Shown: piece by piece, positions 45,644 to 54,310 of the stretch | How the letters are laid out: each line of letters starts with the position of its first letter | How positions within the stretch are numbered: the stretch's first letter is position 1 | Assembly: GCF_000482465.1 (NCBI RefSeq) | Contig: NZ_KI519420.1 | Location: forward strand, 235,991-299,990 | Length of the DNA: 64,000 nt | Reading direction: 5' to 3' | DNA from: Runella limosa DSM 17973 | GTDB taxonomy: Bacteria; Bacteroidota; Bacteroidia; Cytophagales; Spirosomataceae | Notes under the pieces: model-generated | What the model was told of the DNA's origin: nothing | Seen by the model: only the letters and a program-made list of their open reading frames with translations | Database searches by the model: none | Translations under genes and position numbers: made by a program

Positions 45644-47038
45644 ATGCCCCTCTTTCAGCGTCATCAAACCCCCAAATTACCCCTTCACACATTGCCTGCC
45701 AAACAGCCAATAGGGTGGATGCTGCTAGTTTTGTTGAGTGGTGGGATTGGTTATTGGTGGATTGGCTATGAAATAGACCGTACACAGTCAAAAACGTTGA
45801 TTTTGGTGTATGGAAGCCTATTTTTGGTGTATGGACTTGTCGCAACTCGCTCGTGGGATGCGGCGCAAACGCGTTGGTGGATGGGAATTGCCGTGCTTTT
45901 ACGGCTTGTTTTTCTGTTTTCAACGCCTGTTTTATCCGATGATTTTTTTCGTTTTGTGTGGGACGGACGCCTGTTGGTGGCGGGTGTTAATCCCTACCTC
46001 TATCTTCCTTCCAACTTGCTTCATTCACCCATTTTTTTATCAGCAAATCTAAATACAACTTTGTACGAAGGGCTTAATTCCCCTAATTACTTTACAGTTT
46101 ACCCCTCTCTTAACCAGTTGTTTTTTGGCATAGCAGCCTGGATTGGAGGGGATAATGTCCAACTTTCGGTGGTTGTGATGCGCGTTATCATTCTCATGGC
46201 TGAGGTGGGGAATTGCTGGTTGTTATCATCACCCCAAAATCTTGGCATTCAACCATCGGCGAAGCGGAAAATCAACGGTTTGGCCTATGCCTTGAACCCG
46301 CTGGTGATTGTAGAACTGACTGGCAACTTACATTTCGAAGCCGTGACGTTGTTTTTTGTGTTGCTGGCTTTGCGTTGGCTCAATCGCCCTTGGTTCAAGG
46401 ATTCTTATTTGACAGCATCCGCCATGGCGTTGGGGCTGGGGGCATCGGTAAAGCTGCTGCCGCTGATTTTTCTACCGTTGCTGGTACGGCGGATAGGTTG
46501 GCAAAAAGGAATAATCTACGGTGGAGTAGTGGGGGCAACAATGGTTGGTTTATTTCTGCCTTTTTTGAGTAAAAGCCTTTTTACCAACGTCGGAGCAAGC
46601 CTTGATTTATATTTTCAAAAGTTCGAATTCAATGCCAGTGTGTATTACCTCTTACGGGAAGTGGGCTATTGGATAACGGGCTATAACCTTATTCAATCGT
46701 TGGGGCCTATTTTGTCCTTGATCACTTTAGGAACGGTGAGTTGGTTAGCATTTCAAAAACGCAGCCTCGCCGAAAAAATGCTCCTTTCGCTGACCGTATA
46801 TTTCTTTTTAGCCACGACCGTACACCCGTGGTACATCACGACCCTTGTGGCGTTGGGGGCAGTTACAAGACATTGGTATCCTGTGATTTGGTCGCTGATG
46901 TTGCCTTTGACGTACGTGGCCTATGCTTCGTCTCCCTACCATGAAAACCTCCGAGTGGTAGGGTTAGAATACATTCTTGTTTTCGGACTTTTTGCGTACG
47001 AAGTATTGCTAAAAGGGATTGATTGGGAAACTAACTAA
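45644..47038 (+). CDS. Multi-pass GT-C type glycosyltransferase (mannosyltransferase-like)
   Basis: 464 residues, about eleven membrane segments. The first periplasmic loop has SDDFFRFVWDGRLLVAGVNP, an acidic Asp-Asp motif followed by WDG, typical of GT-C/DUF2029-type polyprenyl-phosphate-sugar transferases. A second conserved stretch ALNPLVIVELTGNLHFE resembles the same family. Probably transfers a sugar to a lipid or glycan on the periplasmic side. Substrate unknown. Confidence 0.78.
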   Translation: MPLFQRHQTPKLPLHTLPAKQPIGWMLLVLLSGGIGYWWIGYEIDRTQSKTLILVYGSLFLVYGLVATRSWDAAQTRWWMGIAVLLRLVFLFSTPVLSDDFFRFVWDGRLLVAGVNPYLYLPSNLLHSPIFLSANLNTTLYEGLNSPNYFTVYPSLNQLFFGIAAWIGGDNVQLSVVVMRVIILMAEVGNCWLLSSPQNLGIQPSAKRKINGLAYALNPLVIVELTGNLHFEAVTLFFVLLALRWLNRPWFKDSYLTASAMALGLGASVKLLPLIFLPLLVRRIGWQKGIIYGGVVGATMVGLFLPFLSKSLFTNVGASLDLYFQKFEFNASVYYLLREVGYWITGYNLIQSLGPILSLITLGTVSWLAFQKRSLAEKMLLSLTVYFFLATTVHPWYITTLVALGAVTRHWYPVIWSLMLPLTYVAYASSPYHENLRVVGLEYILVFGLFAYEVLLKGIDWETN

Positions 47039-47072
47039 CCCCCTTTGCCAACTTGGCCTTTTACCTCTTGAC

Positions 47073-47849
47073 TCAGTTCCTTTTTATTTTTTCTTGCAAG
47101 AACTTTAACTGCATTTGGGTGGAATCGCTGCGGGAAGTGTAGGTCAGCCAAGCTGAAGATGCGCGTTCGTCTTTGGGCAAAAACACCAAACCGCGTATAG
47201 ATTCGTTGGGTGGAAGGGTAGTTTTTCGCAGGGACATTTCTTGCCAATTGGCGCGTTCGTGTTGTAGTTGTTCCGTGCGGATTCGTTGGAGATTGACGTC
47301 AGCAATTTGTTTCTGAATGATAAAATTATAGGCTTGAGCGTGGGCATATTGCGAGTTGGCGCGTTGCGTCCACGATTTATCGCGTCGGTTAGACGAGTTG
47401 ATGTCGCTGGCAACAGTTGCCACCAACAAAACGCCATTCAGAATAGAAGCTGCGGCAAGACGGCGTTTTTCGCGTTGGATGTCCAACGTTGCTTGTTGAA
47501 TTTTTTCTTCGGGATTGAGGGCGCGGTAGAAAGCCGTGTAGGAGGCGTTGATAGCACTGCGCAGGGTGTCGTTTTTAGTGTCGAAAGGAATGTAATGAAA
47601 ATCATTGGGATCAACCAAGAGCGAAGCCTGCGTGCGATTTTTGACTTCGACGTCCAAAACAACGTTGTGGGCATCTTCAAACTCGTATGAGGCGACCAAA
47701 ACAACGCCGTTTTGTTCGGCGCGCGTCACTTCTCTTCCGTCTATCCAAGCGATGTCGCCCGAAGCGGGTTTCCATTGATAAAAATACGTGCTGCAACCCG
47801 ACATGAGCGAAGCGGTAACTAAAAACAAAACGAGTCGTAGGTGTTTCAT
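47073..47849 (-). CDS. Lipoprotein, hypothetical
   Basis: 258 residues. Signal peptide with lipobox LMSGCS (Cys near residue 19). A beta-rich N-terminal domain (VVLDVEVKNRTQASLLVDPN), a long helical region (about 120-190) and a C-terminal strand set (GLVFLPKDERASSAWLTY). A perfect promoter precedes it. I do not recognise the family; the N-terminal part resembles envelope domains with immunoglobulin-like pairing. Confidence 0.72.
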   Translation of the reverse strand: MKHLRLVLFLVTASLMSGCSTYFYQWKPASGDIAWIDGREVTRAEQNGVVLVASYEFEDAHNVVLDVEVKNRTQASLLVDPNDFHYIPFDTKNDTLRSAINASYTAFYRALNPEEKIQQATLDIQREKRRLAAASILNGVLLVATVASDINSSNRRDKSWTQRANSQYAHAQAYNFIIQKQIADVNLQRIRTEQLQHERANWQEMSLRKTTLPPNESIRGLVFLPKDERASSAWLTYTSRSDSTQMQLKFLQEKIKRN

Positions 47850-47878
47850 GGCAAAAGCGAATTTTCTGTGCTGTACAA

Positions 47879-47909
47879 CAAAAATACGCACAGAAAACTC
47901 GCTTTCAAA
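47879..47909 (-). promoter_or_regulatory. Promoter of the lipoprotein gene
   Basis: Minus-strand TTTG (47906-47909), 19-base spacer, TATTTTTG (47879-47886), 30 bases ahead of the ATG at 47849. Confidence 0.7.
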
Positions 47910-47927
47910 TAATTTTTTGACGAACGG

Positions 47928-48506
47928 TTATAGTACCATAAAGGGCCGCAAAAGTTCGTAAATTTTATGAAGCGGCAAGCCCATGATGGTATAAAATGAA
48001 CCCTCGATGCGGGGAATCCCTATCATGCCAATCCATTCTTGTACGCCATAAGCTCCCGCCTTGTCGAACGGGCGGTAGTGGGTGATGTAGTACTCAATTT
48101 CGGTCTCAGTGAGCGGTTTAAAAGTAACTTCTGCCACATCGCTGATGGTTTGGTAGCCTTCGGCACTAAGCAGACACACGCCCGTAATTACCTGATGCGA
48201 ACGACCCGAGAGTTTTTCAAGCATGGCGCGTGCTTCTAGGGCATCGGCAGGTTTGTTTAAGATTTGATTATCAACGACTACCACCGTATCGGCACAGAGG
48301 ACCAGTTTGCCGCCCAAGTCATGCGCAAACTGTTCGGCTTTGTGTTGGGCCAAATACCCAGCCACTTCCGAAGCGGGCATATCTGCGGGAAAAAGCTCGT
48401 CCGTAGGGCGTACTTCTACCGTAAATTCAAACCCCAGCTCACGAAGCAGTTGCTGGCGACGTGGGGAGTTGGAGGCAAGAACGAGAGAACGGGATAAAGG
48501 AATCAT
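47928..48506 (-). CDS. maf: Maf-like nucleoside triphosphate pyrophosphatase
   Basis: 192 residues. SNSPRRQQLLRELG opening, ADTVVVVDNQILNKP and the YRPFDKAGAYGVQEW ending, the YhdE/Maf pattern. It hydrolyses dTTP/UTP or modified nucleotides to monophosphates and pyrophosphate, a house-cleaning role. Start ATG at 48506. Confidence 0.93.
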   Translation of the reverse strand: MIPLSRSLVLASNSPRRQQLLRELGFEFTVEVRPTDELFPADMPASEVAGYLAQHKAEQFAHDLGGKLVLCADTVVVVDNQILNKPADALEARAMLEKLSGRSHQVITGVCLLSAEGYQTISDVAEVTFKPLTETEIEYYITHYRPFDKAGAYGVQEWIGMIGIPRIEGSFYTIMGLPLHKIYELLRPFMVL

Positions 48507-48582
48507 AGATAATATCTTAGTGACTATTTGGTGACAAAAATGTAATTTTAAGCATTGGATTCAATCGAATATAAAGAAAGTT

Positions 48583-49404
48583 TTGCCCTTGAAAATTTTT
48601 GACGCCGTTTCGTTCCAAAAAATTATAACCTTGGGAGGGTCAACGAACCCTTGGCGAGTAATGGTATGTGATGAAAAGGGCGTTTTGAGAGAGTTTGTGG
48701 TGAAGCTATTTACAGAGCGACAAATGGAGCAACAGCATCCGATTGCAAAAGAGATGTTTGGCAACGTATTGGCACGCGAATTTGATTTACCTGTATCAGA
48801 AGTGGGCTTGGTTCATTTTTCAAATAAGTTTATTGAATTGTTGCCTAGTGAGGCAAAAAAGCAGCTTGATGGGAAAGATTCTGGCCTTAAATTTGGCTGT
48901 GAATGGAAGGCTATGAGTATTGTTGACCCAAGTAATTTAAAGTCAATCCTTAAGGACTATGATTTGGCCACCGTGTTTGCTTTTGATAATTTTGTTTTCA
49001 ATTTAGACCGAGGTGGTTATCGAAAAAAGCCTAATTTGCTTATTGATGATGAGGACTTCTTATTGATTGACCATGAACAGATATTCCCTTTTGCGGATGA
49101 TGTGGATAACGATAATTCAAAAATAATCCAAGATTTTCAAGAGGGTATTTGGCACTATCCGGCGGATAAACATTTGTTTCACCCCCATCTGTACAAAATG
49201 CGAAAGAATGCCAAAAGCGAGATTTTTGACACTTTTTGGAGTTATTTACAAAGTCTAAATGTTGTAGCGTTAAGAGAGATGGCCTATTTTTTGGCTTCCC
49301 AAAATATATCAATCGGTAATTTTGCACTCGTAGAGCAATATGTTCAGAAAATAAAAGCGAATCCAGATAAATTCTGTAACTTGTTGACTCAGAAAATTAT
49401 ATGA
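48583..49404 (+). CDS. HipA-like kinase domain protein (HipA_2 type)
   Basis: About 273 residues. No ATG exists before residue 27; TTG at 48583 (MPLKIFDAVSFQK) is the best start. The kinase core is visible as STNPWRVMVCDEKG, VVKLFTER (ATP-lysine stretch), DNFVFNLDRGGYRKKPNLLI with catalytic-loop Asp142, and LIDHEQIF with metal-binding Asp163. The HipA N-terminal subdomain and the N-terminal HipB-binding region are absent, so it is not a classic HipA toxin. It overlaps the next gene by ATGA. The pairing with a DUF3037 protein is recurrent in bacteria; the role is unknown. Confidence 0.8.
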   Translation: MPLKIFDAVSFQKIITLGGSTNPWRVMVCDEKGVLREFVVKLFTERQMEQQHPIAKEMFGNVLAREFDLPVSEVGLVHFSNKFIELLPSEAKKQLDGKDSGLKFGCEWKAMSIVDPSNLKSILKDYDLATVFAFDNFVFNLDRGGYRKKPNLLIDDEDFLLIDHEQIFPFADDVDNDNSKIIQDFQEGIWHYPADKHLFHPHLYKMRKNAKSEIFDTFWSYLQSLNVVALREMAYFLASQNISIGNFALVEQYVQKIKANPDKFCNLLTQKII

Positions 49405-50246
49405 ACTCAGTTTATCAATATAGCCCCTTACAGTATCATTTCAATTCCGCTTTGGGCGAAGTATTGAATGTGGGATTGTTAGTAATTTTCCCTGAGCAGC
49501 AAAAAGTCGAATTCGTTTATCCTGAACGCCTTGCACGTCTTAAGGCTGCTTATCCGAATAGTATTCCTGAAAAAACCTTAAAAGCGTTCTTTAACGGAAT
49601 TTTACAAAAAGTAGCTTTACTGAATAGACAGCCTGAAATTTTTAATGATTATCAAAATCGCCCTCTTGATTTTATTGATAATGAATTATTGATCAGAGAT
49701 GAATCAGCATTGCAGTTTGGGGAAGTAAGAACAGGTGTTCTTTATACAGATGACTTGGCAAATATAGTTCAACAACTTCGTCACCTGTATTTGTCAATTT
49801 ACGATTTAGACGAGGCAGAATTTAAGAAACGTAACGAAGATTATTTAATAAAAGAATACCGCAATCGTTTGAAAGGCCGCAATGAAACTATTTTTGAAGG
49901 GAAAAAAATAGAGGAAAATGTAAAGATAGGAGATTACAGTTTCCCTTTTGCTTGGCAGAATGGGACATATAATGTAGTTAACCCTGTTAGTTTTGATTTG
50001 CGTCGGCCCGAATCAATCATACGTAAAGCTACACTCAATTTTGGTAAGGTAACTTTATTGCAAGACTTCGCCCTCGAAAAGCATGCACGCTTTGATATGT
50101 TGCTGGCGAAGCCCAAGAAAAAAACACTCTTCAAATCCTATGATGAAGCCATTGATATTCTGAGTCGGCCAAGCTTTGTTAAAATCTGGGAAGAAGAACG
50201 AATTGACGAGTATGCCAATAAAACCTTAGAAGCGTTTGTTTTTTAG
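49401..50246 (+). CDS. DUF3037 domain protein
   Basis: 281 residues. The N-terminal YQYSPLQYHFNSALGEVLNV / GLLVIFPEQQKVEFVYPERLA region is the DUF3037 signature. The C-terminal half is a longer, less conserved extension rich in Lys/Asp/Glu. Translationally coupled to the HipA-like kinase (ATGA), suggesting a binary system in which one protein acts on or neutralises the other. Function unknown. Confidence 0.78.
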   Translation: MNSVYQYSPLQYHFNSALGEVLNVGLLVIFPEQQKVEFVYPERLARLKAAYPNSIPEKTLKAFFNGILQKVALLNRQPEIFNDYQNRPLDFIDNELLIRDESALQFGEVRTGVLYTDDLANIVQQLRHLYLSIYDLDEAEFKKRNEDYLIKEYRNRLKGRNETIFEGKKIEENVKIGDYSFPFAWQNGTYNVVNPVSFDLRRPESIIRKATLNFGKVTLLQDFALEKHARFDMLLAKPKKKTLFKSYDEAIDILSRPSFVKIWEEERIDEYANKTLEAFVF

Positions 50247-50280
50247 ACTCCTTCGTTCTTCTAATCCCAATAGTAAATTC

Positions 50281-50688
50281 TTAAATCTTCTCTTTGTGCA
50301 TAAGCGTTGCCACGCCTTTGGTGGTGATTTTGCCCGTCGTAACGTCAAAAACTTCGCCCAATATTTCACCCGTGTGCTTTTCGGGGTTAAGGCTTTGTAC
50401 GGTAAACTTCACTTTGTAGTCGGTATCGACAAACATAGGGCGTAAAAACTGAAACGTTTGTCCTACGTAAATCGAACCGTAACCAGGAAAGCGAGTACCA
50501 ATGATTTTGGTGAAAACACTAGCGCCGAGCATCCCGTGGATAATGGGGCGTTTGAAAGGCGTTGTAGCCGCGTAATCGGGGTCTAAGTGCAAAGGGTTGT
50601 CGTCGCCCGTAAGCTGTGCAAACGCAATTACTTCTTCTTGCGAAAATCGGAATTCGTACTCGTACGTATCGCCAATAGATAATTTCAT
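50281..50688 (-). CDS. MaoC-family dehydratase
   Basis: 135 residues, hot-dog fold. The hydratase-2 motif TGDDNPLHLDPDYA carries the catalytic Asp29 and His34. The family hydrates (R)-enoyl-CoA or enoyl-ACP, feeding PHA or fatty-acid metabolism. Ends 35 bases from the DUF3037 gene; an SDR follows upstream on the same strand across a palindrome. Confidence 0.9.
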   Translation of the reverse strand: MKLSIGDTYEYEFRFSQEEVIAFAQLTGDDNPLHLDPDYAATTPFKRPIIHGMLGASVFTKIIGTRFPGYGSIYVGQTFQFLRPMFVDTDYKVKFTVQSLNPEKHTGEILGEVFDVTTGKITTKGVATLMHKEKI

Positions 50689-50720
50689 TTTTTATAACAA
50701 TTAGGTTAAATATCAATTTT

Positions 50721-50794
50721 AGTGTCGAGTGTCGAATGCAAAGTGTCGAATAGTCGGCATTTTATTCGACATTCTGCACTCTGCCCTCGACATT
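50721..50794. repeat. Imperfect 31-bp inverted repeat built from GTGTCGA words
   Basis: Left arm 50721-50751 and right arm 50764-50794, about seven mismatches, 12-base loop. The left arm contains TGTCGA three times. The right arm ends inside the stop codon of the SDR gene. Confidence 0.7.
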
Positions 50795-51581
50795 ATAGAC
50801 TAGAGGTTTTTCCGCCATCTACGGGCAGGTTGATGCCGCTGATGGCAGCGGCGGCGGGGCTGCACAAAAAGGCCACGGCGGCGGCTACTTCTTCGGCTTC
50901 GGCAAAACGACCAATGGGAATTTCGGTTTCGAGTTGAGTGGCAATTTCTTCGACCGTTTTACCCGTTGCTTGGGCACGCATCTTGTTCACCGATTCCAAC
51001 CGACCTGTTTTAGTATAGCCAGGCAAAACGTTGTTGACCGTAATGCCAAATTTACCTATTTCGAGCGAAAGCGTTTTTGCCCAACTTGCCACCGCCCAAC
51101 GAATGGTATTTGAAACTCCCAAGCCAACGATAGGCTGCTTCACGGAAGTGGAAATGATGTTGATAATTCGGCCAAAACCTGCTTTTTTCATGGCAGGAAC
51201 AACGGCCTGCGCCAAAAGTTGGTTGTTGACGAGGTGCATTTCAAAAGTAGCTAAAAATTGCTCGGGGGCAGCGTCGATGATAGGGCCGCCCGATGGCCCA
51301 CCTGTATTGTTGACCAAAATATGAACTTCAGGAAATTCGGCTAAATAAGCGTCGATGGCGTTTTTTACCGAAGTGGTACTGGCAAAATCGGCAACAAGGT
51401 AGCGATGGGTTTGGCCTTTGCTTGTGTCAAGCGCGGAGAGCGTTTCTTGTAATGAGGCTTCGTTGCGTGCCATGAGCGTGACATTTGCCCCCAAAAGGGC
51501 AAGTTCGACGGCCGAAGCACGTCCAATTCCTTGGGTACTTCCGCAGACAATGGCGGTTTTGTGGGTTAAGTCAAGATTCAT
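50793..51581 (-). CDS. Short-chain dehydrogenase/reductase, catalytic Tyr/Lys missing
   Basis: 262 residues, Rossmann fold with GSTQGIGRASAVELALLG (about 14-31) and NNTGG at the active-site strand. The Ser of the triad is in NIISTSVKQ, but the usual Y-x3-K is replaced by SNTIRWAVASWAK: Thr and Ala stand at the Tyr and Lys positions. The C terminus LPVDGGKTSSL is normal. A FabG-like annotation is therefore unsafe; some SDRs of this subtype lack Tyr. Upstream of the MaoC gene. Confidence 0.85.
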   Translation of the reverse strand: MNLDLTHKTAIVCGSTQGIGRASAVELALLGANVTLMARNEASLQETLSALDTSKGQTHRYLVADFASTTSVKNAIDAYLAEFPEVHILVNNTGGPSGGPIIDAAPEQFLATFEMHLVNNQLLAQAVVPAMKKAGFGRIINIISTSVKQPIVGLGVSNTIRWAVASWAKTLSLEIGKFGITVNNVLPGYTKTGRLESVNKMRAQATGKTVEEIATQLETEIPIGRFAEAEEVAAAVAFLCSPAAAAISGINLPVDGGKTSSL

Positions 51582-51638
51582 TTGATTCTAAAAATAGTTA
51601 GCACGTTAGGGAGATTTTAAAACCGTTTTTAACGGATT

Positions 51639-51646
51639 TACGTTTG
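51639..51646 (+). promoter_or_regulatory. -7 box TACGTTTG upstream of the DUF547 gene
   Basis: Matches TAnnTTTG, 22 bases before the start at 51668. Confidence 0.5.
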
Positions 51647-51667
51647 TACTGTAAACCATCGAAAATT

Positions 51668-52426
51668 ATGCGCAGTTTCGCTTTTGTTCTGTTTTTTGTC
51701 GTGGGGCTATTTGGTAGTTGCACCGCTACGCCAACCTCAACGGCCGCTCCCGTAGATCACTCCGCGTGGGACAAACTTCTCAAAAAACACGTAAATGACA
51801 AAGGATTTGTCAATTACAGTGCTTTTAAAAAGGACTACGATGAGTTAAAAAAGTACTTGGATATGCTCAGTGCCAGTGCTCCTAACAATAAATGGACGAA
51901 AGAAGAGCAGTTGGCGTACTGGATAAATGCGTACAATGCCTTTACGGTTCAGCTTATCCTTGACCATTACCCAGGAATTTCTACCATTAAAGACATTGGG
52001 TCAAAGATTAAAATTCCGTTTGTGAGCGATGCTTGGACGGTCAATTTTATCGTCATTGGCGGAAAAAAAATGAACCTGAACGACATTGAACACGGCATCA
52101 TTCGCAAAAAATTTGACGAACCTCGTATTCATTTTGCCTTGGTGTGTGCGGCTAAGTCGTGTCCGCCCCTTCGAAATGAAGCGTTTACGGCTGACCAGCT
52201 CGATAAGCAACTGGATGAACAAGGTCGCGATTTTATGAACGATAAGTCTAAAAATAACATCCGCAAAGACAAGGCGGAGTTGTCGAAGATTTTGACGTGG
52301 TACGGCGGTGATTTTACCAAAAAAATGCCGATGGTGGAGTGGGTGAATAAATATTCGACGGTGAAAATTGATAGTAAGACTCCTATTTCTTACCTCGACT
52401 ACGATTGGGATTTGAATGGAAAGTGA
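51668..52426 (+). CDS. DUF547 lipoprotein
   Basis: About 252 residues from ATG 51668. Signal peptide with lipobox-like LFGSCTA. DUF547 core: AYWINAYNAFTVQLILDHYP, NLNDIEHGIIRKKFDEPRIHFALVCAAKSCP and ILTWYGGDF (here given as separated motifs). The CAAKSCPPL stretch has two Cys. Function unknown; possibly cysteine-protease-like fold. Divergent from the SDR. Confidence 0.88.
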   Translation: MRSFAFVLFFVVGLFGSCTATPTSTAAPVDHSAWDKLLKKHVNDKGFVNYSAFKKDYDELKKYLDMLSASAPNNKWTKEEQLAYWINAYNAFTVQLILDHYPGISTIKDIGSKIKIPFVSDAWTVNFIVIGGKKMNLNDIEHGIIRKKFDEPRIHFALVCAAKSCPPLRNEAFTADQLDKQLDEQGRDFMNDKSKNNIRKDKAELSKILTWYGGDFTKKMPMVEWVNKYSTVKIDSKTPISYLDYDWDLNGK

Positions 52427-52429
52427 GAA

Positions 52430-52525
52430 ATAGTCCATAGTTGATGGTCGATAGTCCATGGTTTTAAATGCACTATGAATCATAAAACCATCAACCATGG
52501 ACTATCATCTATGGACTATCGACTC
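52430..52525. repeat. Imperfect palindrome built from ATAGTCCATAG words
   Basis: Two arms carrying ATAGTCCATAG/ATGGACTATC in multiple copies flank an A/T-rich loop (about 52460-52490). It ends at the stop of the Gfo/Idh/MocA gene. Confidence 0.65.
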
Positions 52526-53878
52526 CTAAGCCTTCACCGCTTTAGGTTTCAAGTCGGTAAGGTCTGAAATTTTGACGGGTTGACCCGTTTGAATGCTTTT
52601 TCGAGCACCGATTCCGACCAAAATAGCCATGGCACCGTCGCGGCTACCTGCTGATTGGCGGTAGGTGTCGGGCGCATTCGGGTTGCGGAAAATTTTATCG
52701 CGTAGGCGCGCATCTCCACCACCGTGCCCTTCTGCTTGCGGAATTTTGATGTATTCCACATCGCCAAAGTTTTTCGACAACATCAATTCGTCGTACGGCT
52801 CTATCGTCATTTTGCCTGATTCCTTAATCCAAGCCTCCAAACGGCCTTTTGTTCCGTTGAACGCGATTCGATAGCCTTCGTAGGGCGAATACGTCGTCAA
52901 TGAATAACTAACATTCACTCCGTTGGCGTAGTGAATCGTGGCCGCCATTTTATCAAAAATATTAATGTCTTCCTTGAAAACACAGCCGTCGCGTAAGTAG
53001 CCATCGTGTTTTTCATTATCAACGTACAGAGAAACGAGACGTTTATCTTTTGTTACATCCCAATAAAATTTACAGTCGTTTTTGTGGGCACAACTGCGGC
53101 AATTGTTGCCTCTAAGTGCTCCATTTTTACCGTAATGCTCCAGTGAACCTTGGGCAAAAACACTCTCAGGTTCTGATTCCAACCACCAGTTGAGCAAGTC
53201 GAAATGGTGACTGGCTTTGTGTACCCATAACGAACCACTATTTTCTTTGAGGCGGTGCCAACGGCGGAAGTAGTCTGCCCCGTGACGAACGTCCAAGTAC
53301 CAGTGAAAATCAACTGAGGTGACAGTCCCGATGGCTCCTTCGCGGAGGAGTTCGTATATTTTTTGGCGGTGCGGCGAATAACGGTAGTTGAAGGTAACCG
53401 TTACTTTTTTGCCCGTCCGCTTTTCGGCATCCAAAATAGCCTGACACTTAGCTTCGTCGGTGGTCATGGGCTTTTCGGTGACAATGTCTGCCCCCAATTC
53501 CATTCCTCTCACAATAAACTTATCGTGCGTGGCATCGACCGTTGTCACGATGAGAATATCAGGCTTAGTTTCGGCCATCATTTTCTCAAAGTCAGTATAA
53601 AGCGGGCAAGTGACGTTGAGCATTTTTCGGGCTGTTTCGGCGCGGCCAGGGTTGATGTCGCATAGACCCACAAATTCGATGACGTCGCCAAATTCTTTTA
53701 CCACAGGTATGCCCCACATACTCGTCCCACGGTGGCCCGTTCCGACCATCGCTACTTTGCGTTTGGCGCTGGGGGTTGCATTGGCAAATAAAGTCGAAGA
53801 AGCGAGCATTCCTGCCGTAGCCAACGAAGACTTCTGAATAAATTCGCGGCGATTAAACGTTTCTTGAGGAGTGTTCAT
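52526..53878 (-). CDS. Gfo/Idh/MocA family oxidoreductase, exported
   Basis: 450 residues. Tat-type leader (FNRREFIQKSSLATAGM), then the Rossmann motif VAMVGTGHRG, EKPMTTDEAK and a C-terminal sugar-binding domain with HGGGDARL. A Cys/His-rich segment (CRSCAHKNDC, near 260-270) is present, unusual for the family and possibly metal-binding. NAD(P)-linked oxidation or reduction of a sugar in the periplasm. Neighbour rhaM suggests rhamnose or deoxy-sugar use. Confidence 0.87.
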   Translation of the reverse strand: MNTPQETFNRREFIQKSSLATAGMLASSTLFANATPSAKRKVAMVGTGHRGTSMWGIPVVKEFGDVIEFVGLCDINPGRAETARKMLNVTCPLYTDFEKMMAETKPDILIVTTVDATHDKFIVRGMELGADIVTEKPMTTDEAKCQAILDAEKRTGKKVTVTFNYRYSPHRQKIYELLREGAIGTVTSVDFHWYLDVRHGADYFRRWHRLKENSGSLWVHKASHHFDLLNWWLESEPESVFAQGSLEHYGKNGALRGNNCRSCAHKNDCKFYWDVTKDKRLVSLYVDNEKHDGYLRDGCVFKEDINIFDKMAATIHYANGVNVSYSLTTYSPYEGYRIAFNGTKGRLEAWIKESGKMTIEPYDELMLSKNFGDVEYIKIPQAEGHGGGDARLRDKIFRNPNAPDTYRQSAGSRDGAMAILVGIGARKSIQTGQPVKISDLTDLKPKAVKA

Positions 53879-53902
53879 GTAAATAGGGTTTAAAAATCAA
53901 GA

Positions 53903-54217
53903 TTAATCCATGTGAAAAACACATTCGATAGACGTACTCACAGGTGAGTTGTCAGGATTGGTATCCATAATGTCGGCCATGTACGCCCACCATTTTTTGA
54001 CGATAGGGTGGTTGGGCAAATCATCGGCAGTGTTGTTCTCGGTGCGTTTTTGAACCGCAAACAAAATACCTGTGGCACGGTCTAAATAAATCGAATAATC
54101 ATACACCCCCGCTTCGGTAAGCACTGCGGAGAGTTCGGGCCAGATTTCGTCGTGGCGTTTTTTATATTCGGCCTCAAAACCAGGCTTTAGTTTCATTAAG
54201 AAAGCAACTTTTTCCAT
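53903..54217 (-). CDS. rhaM: L-rhamnose mutarotase
   Basis: 104 residues. [21 protein letters not shown] with His22 at the position of the catalytic His of the E. coli enzyme, KRTENN, and [12 protein letters not shown], the family signature. It interconverts L-rhamnose anomers. Ends 24 bases after the Gfo/Idh/MocA gene start, same strand, so probably co-transcribed. Confidence 0.93.
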   Translation of the reverse strand: MEKVAFLMKLKPGFEAEYKKRHDEIWPELSAVLTEAGVYDYSIYLDRATGILFAVQKRTENNTADDLPNHPIVKKWWAYMADIMDTNPDNSPVSTSIECVFHMD

Positions 54218-54310
54218 CTATGTCTTGGGTAAGGAATAAAAGATAACAAACCAAAAAGAATCTTCAGGCGTAACCCTCCTGTACTGTTATGTATAGAAAA
54301 TAATAAAAGC

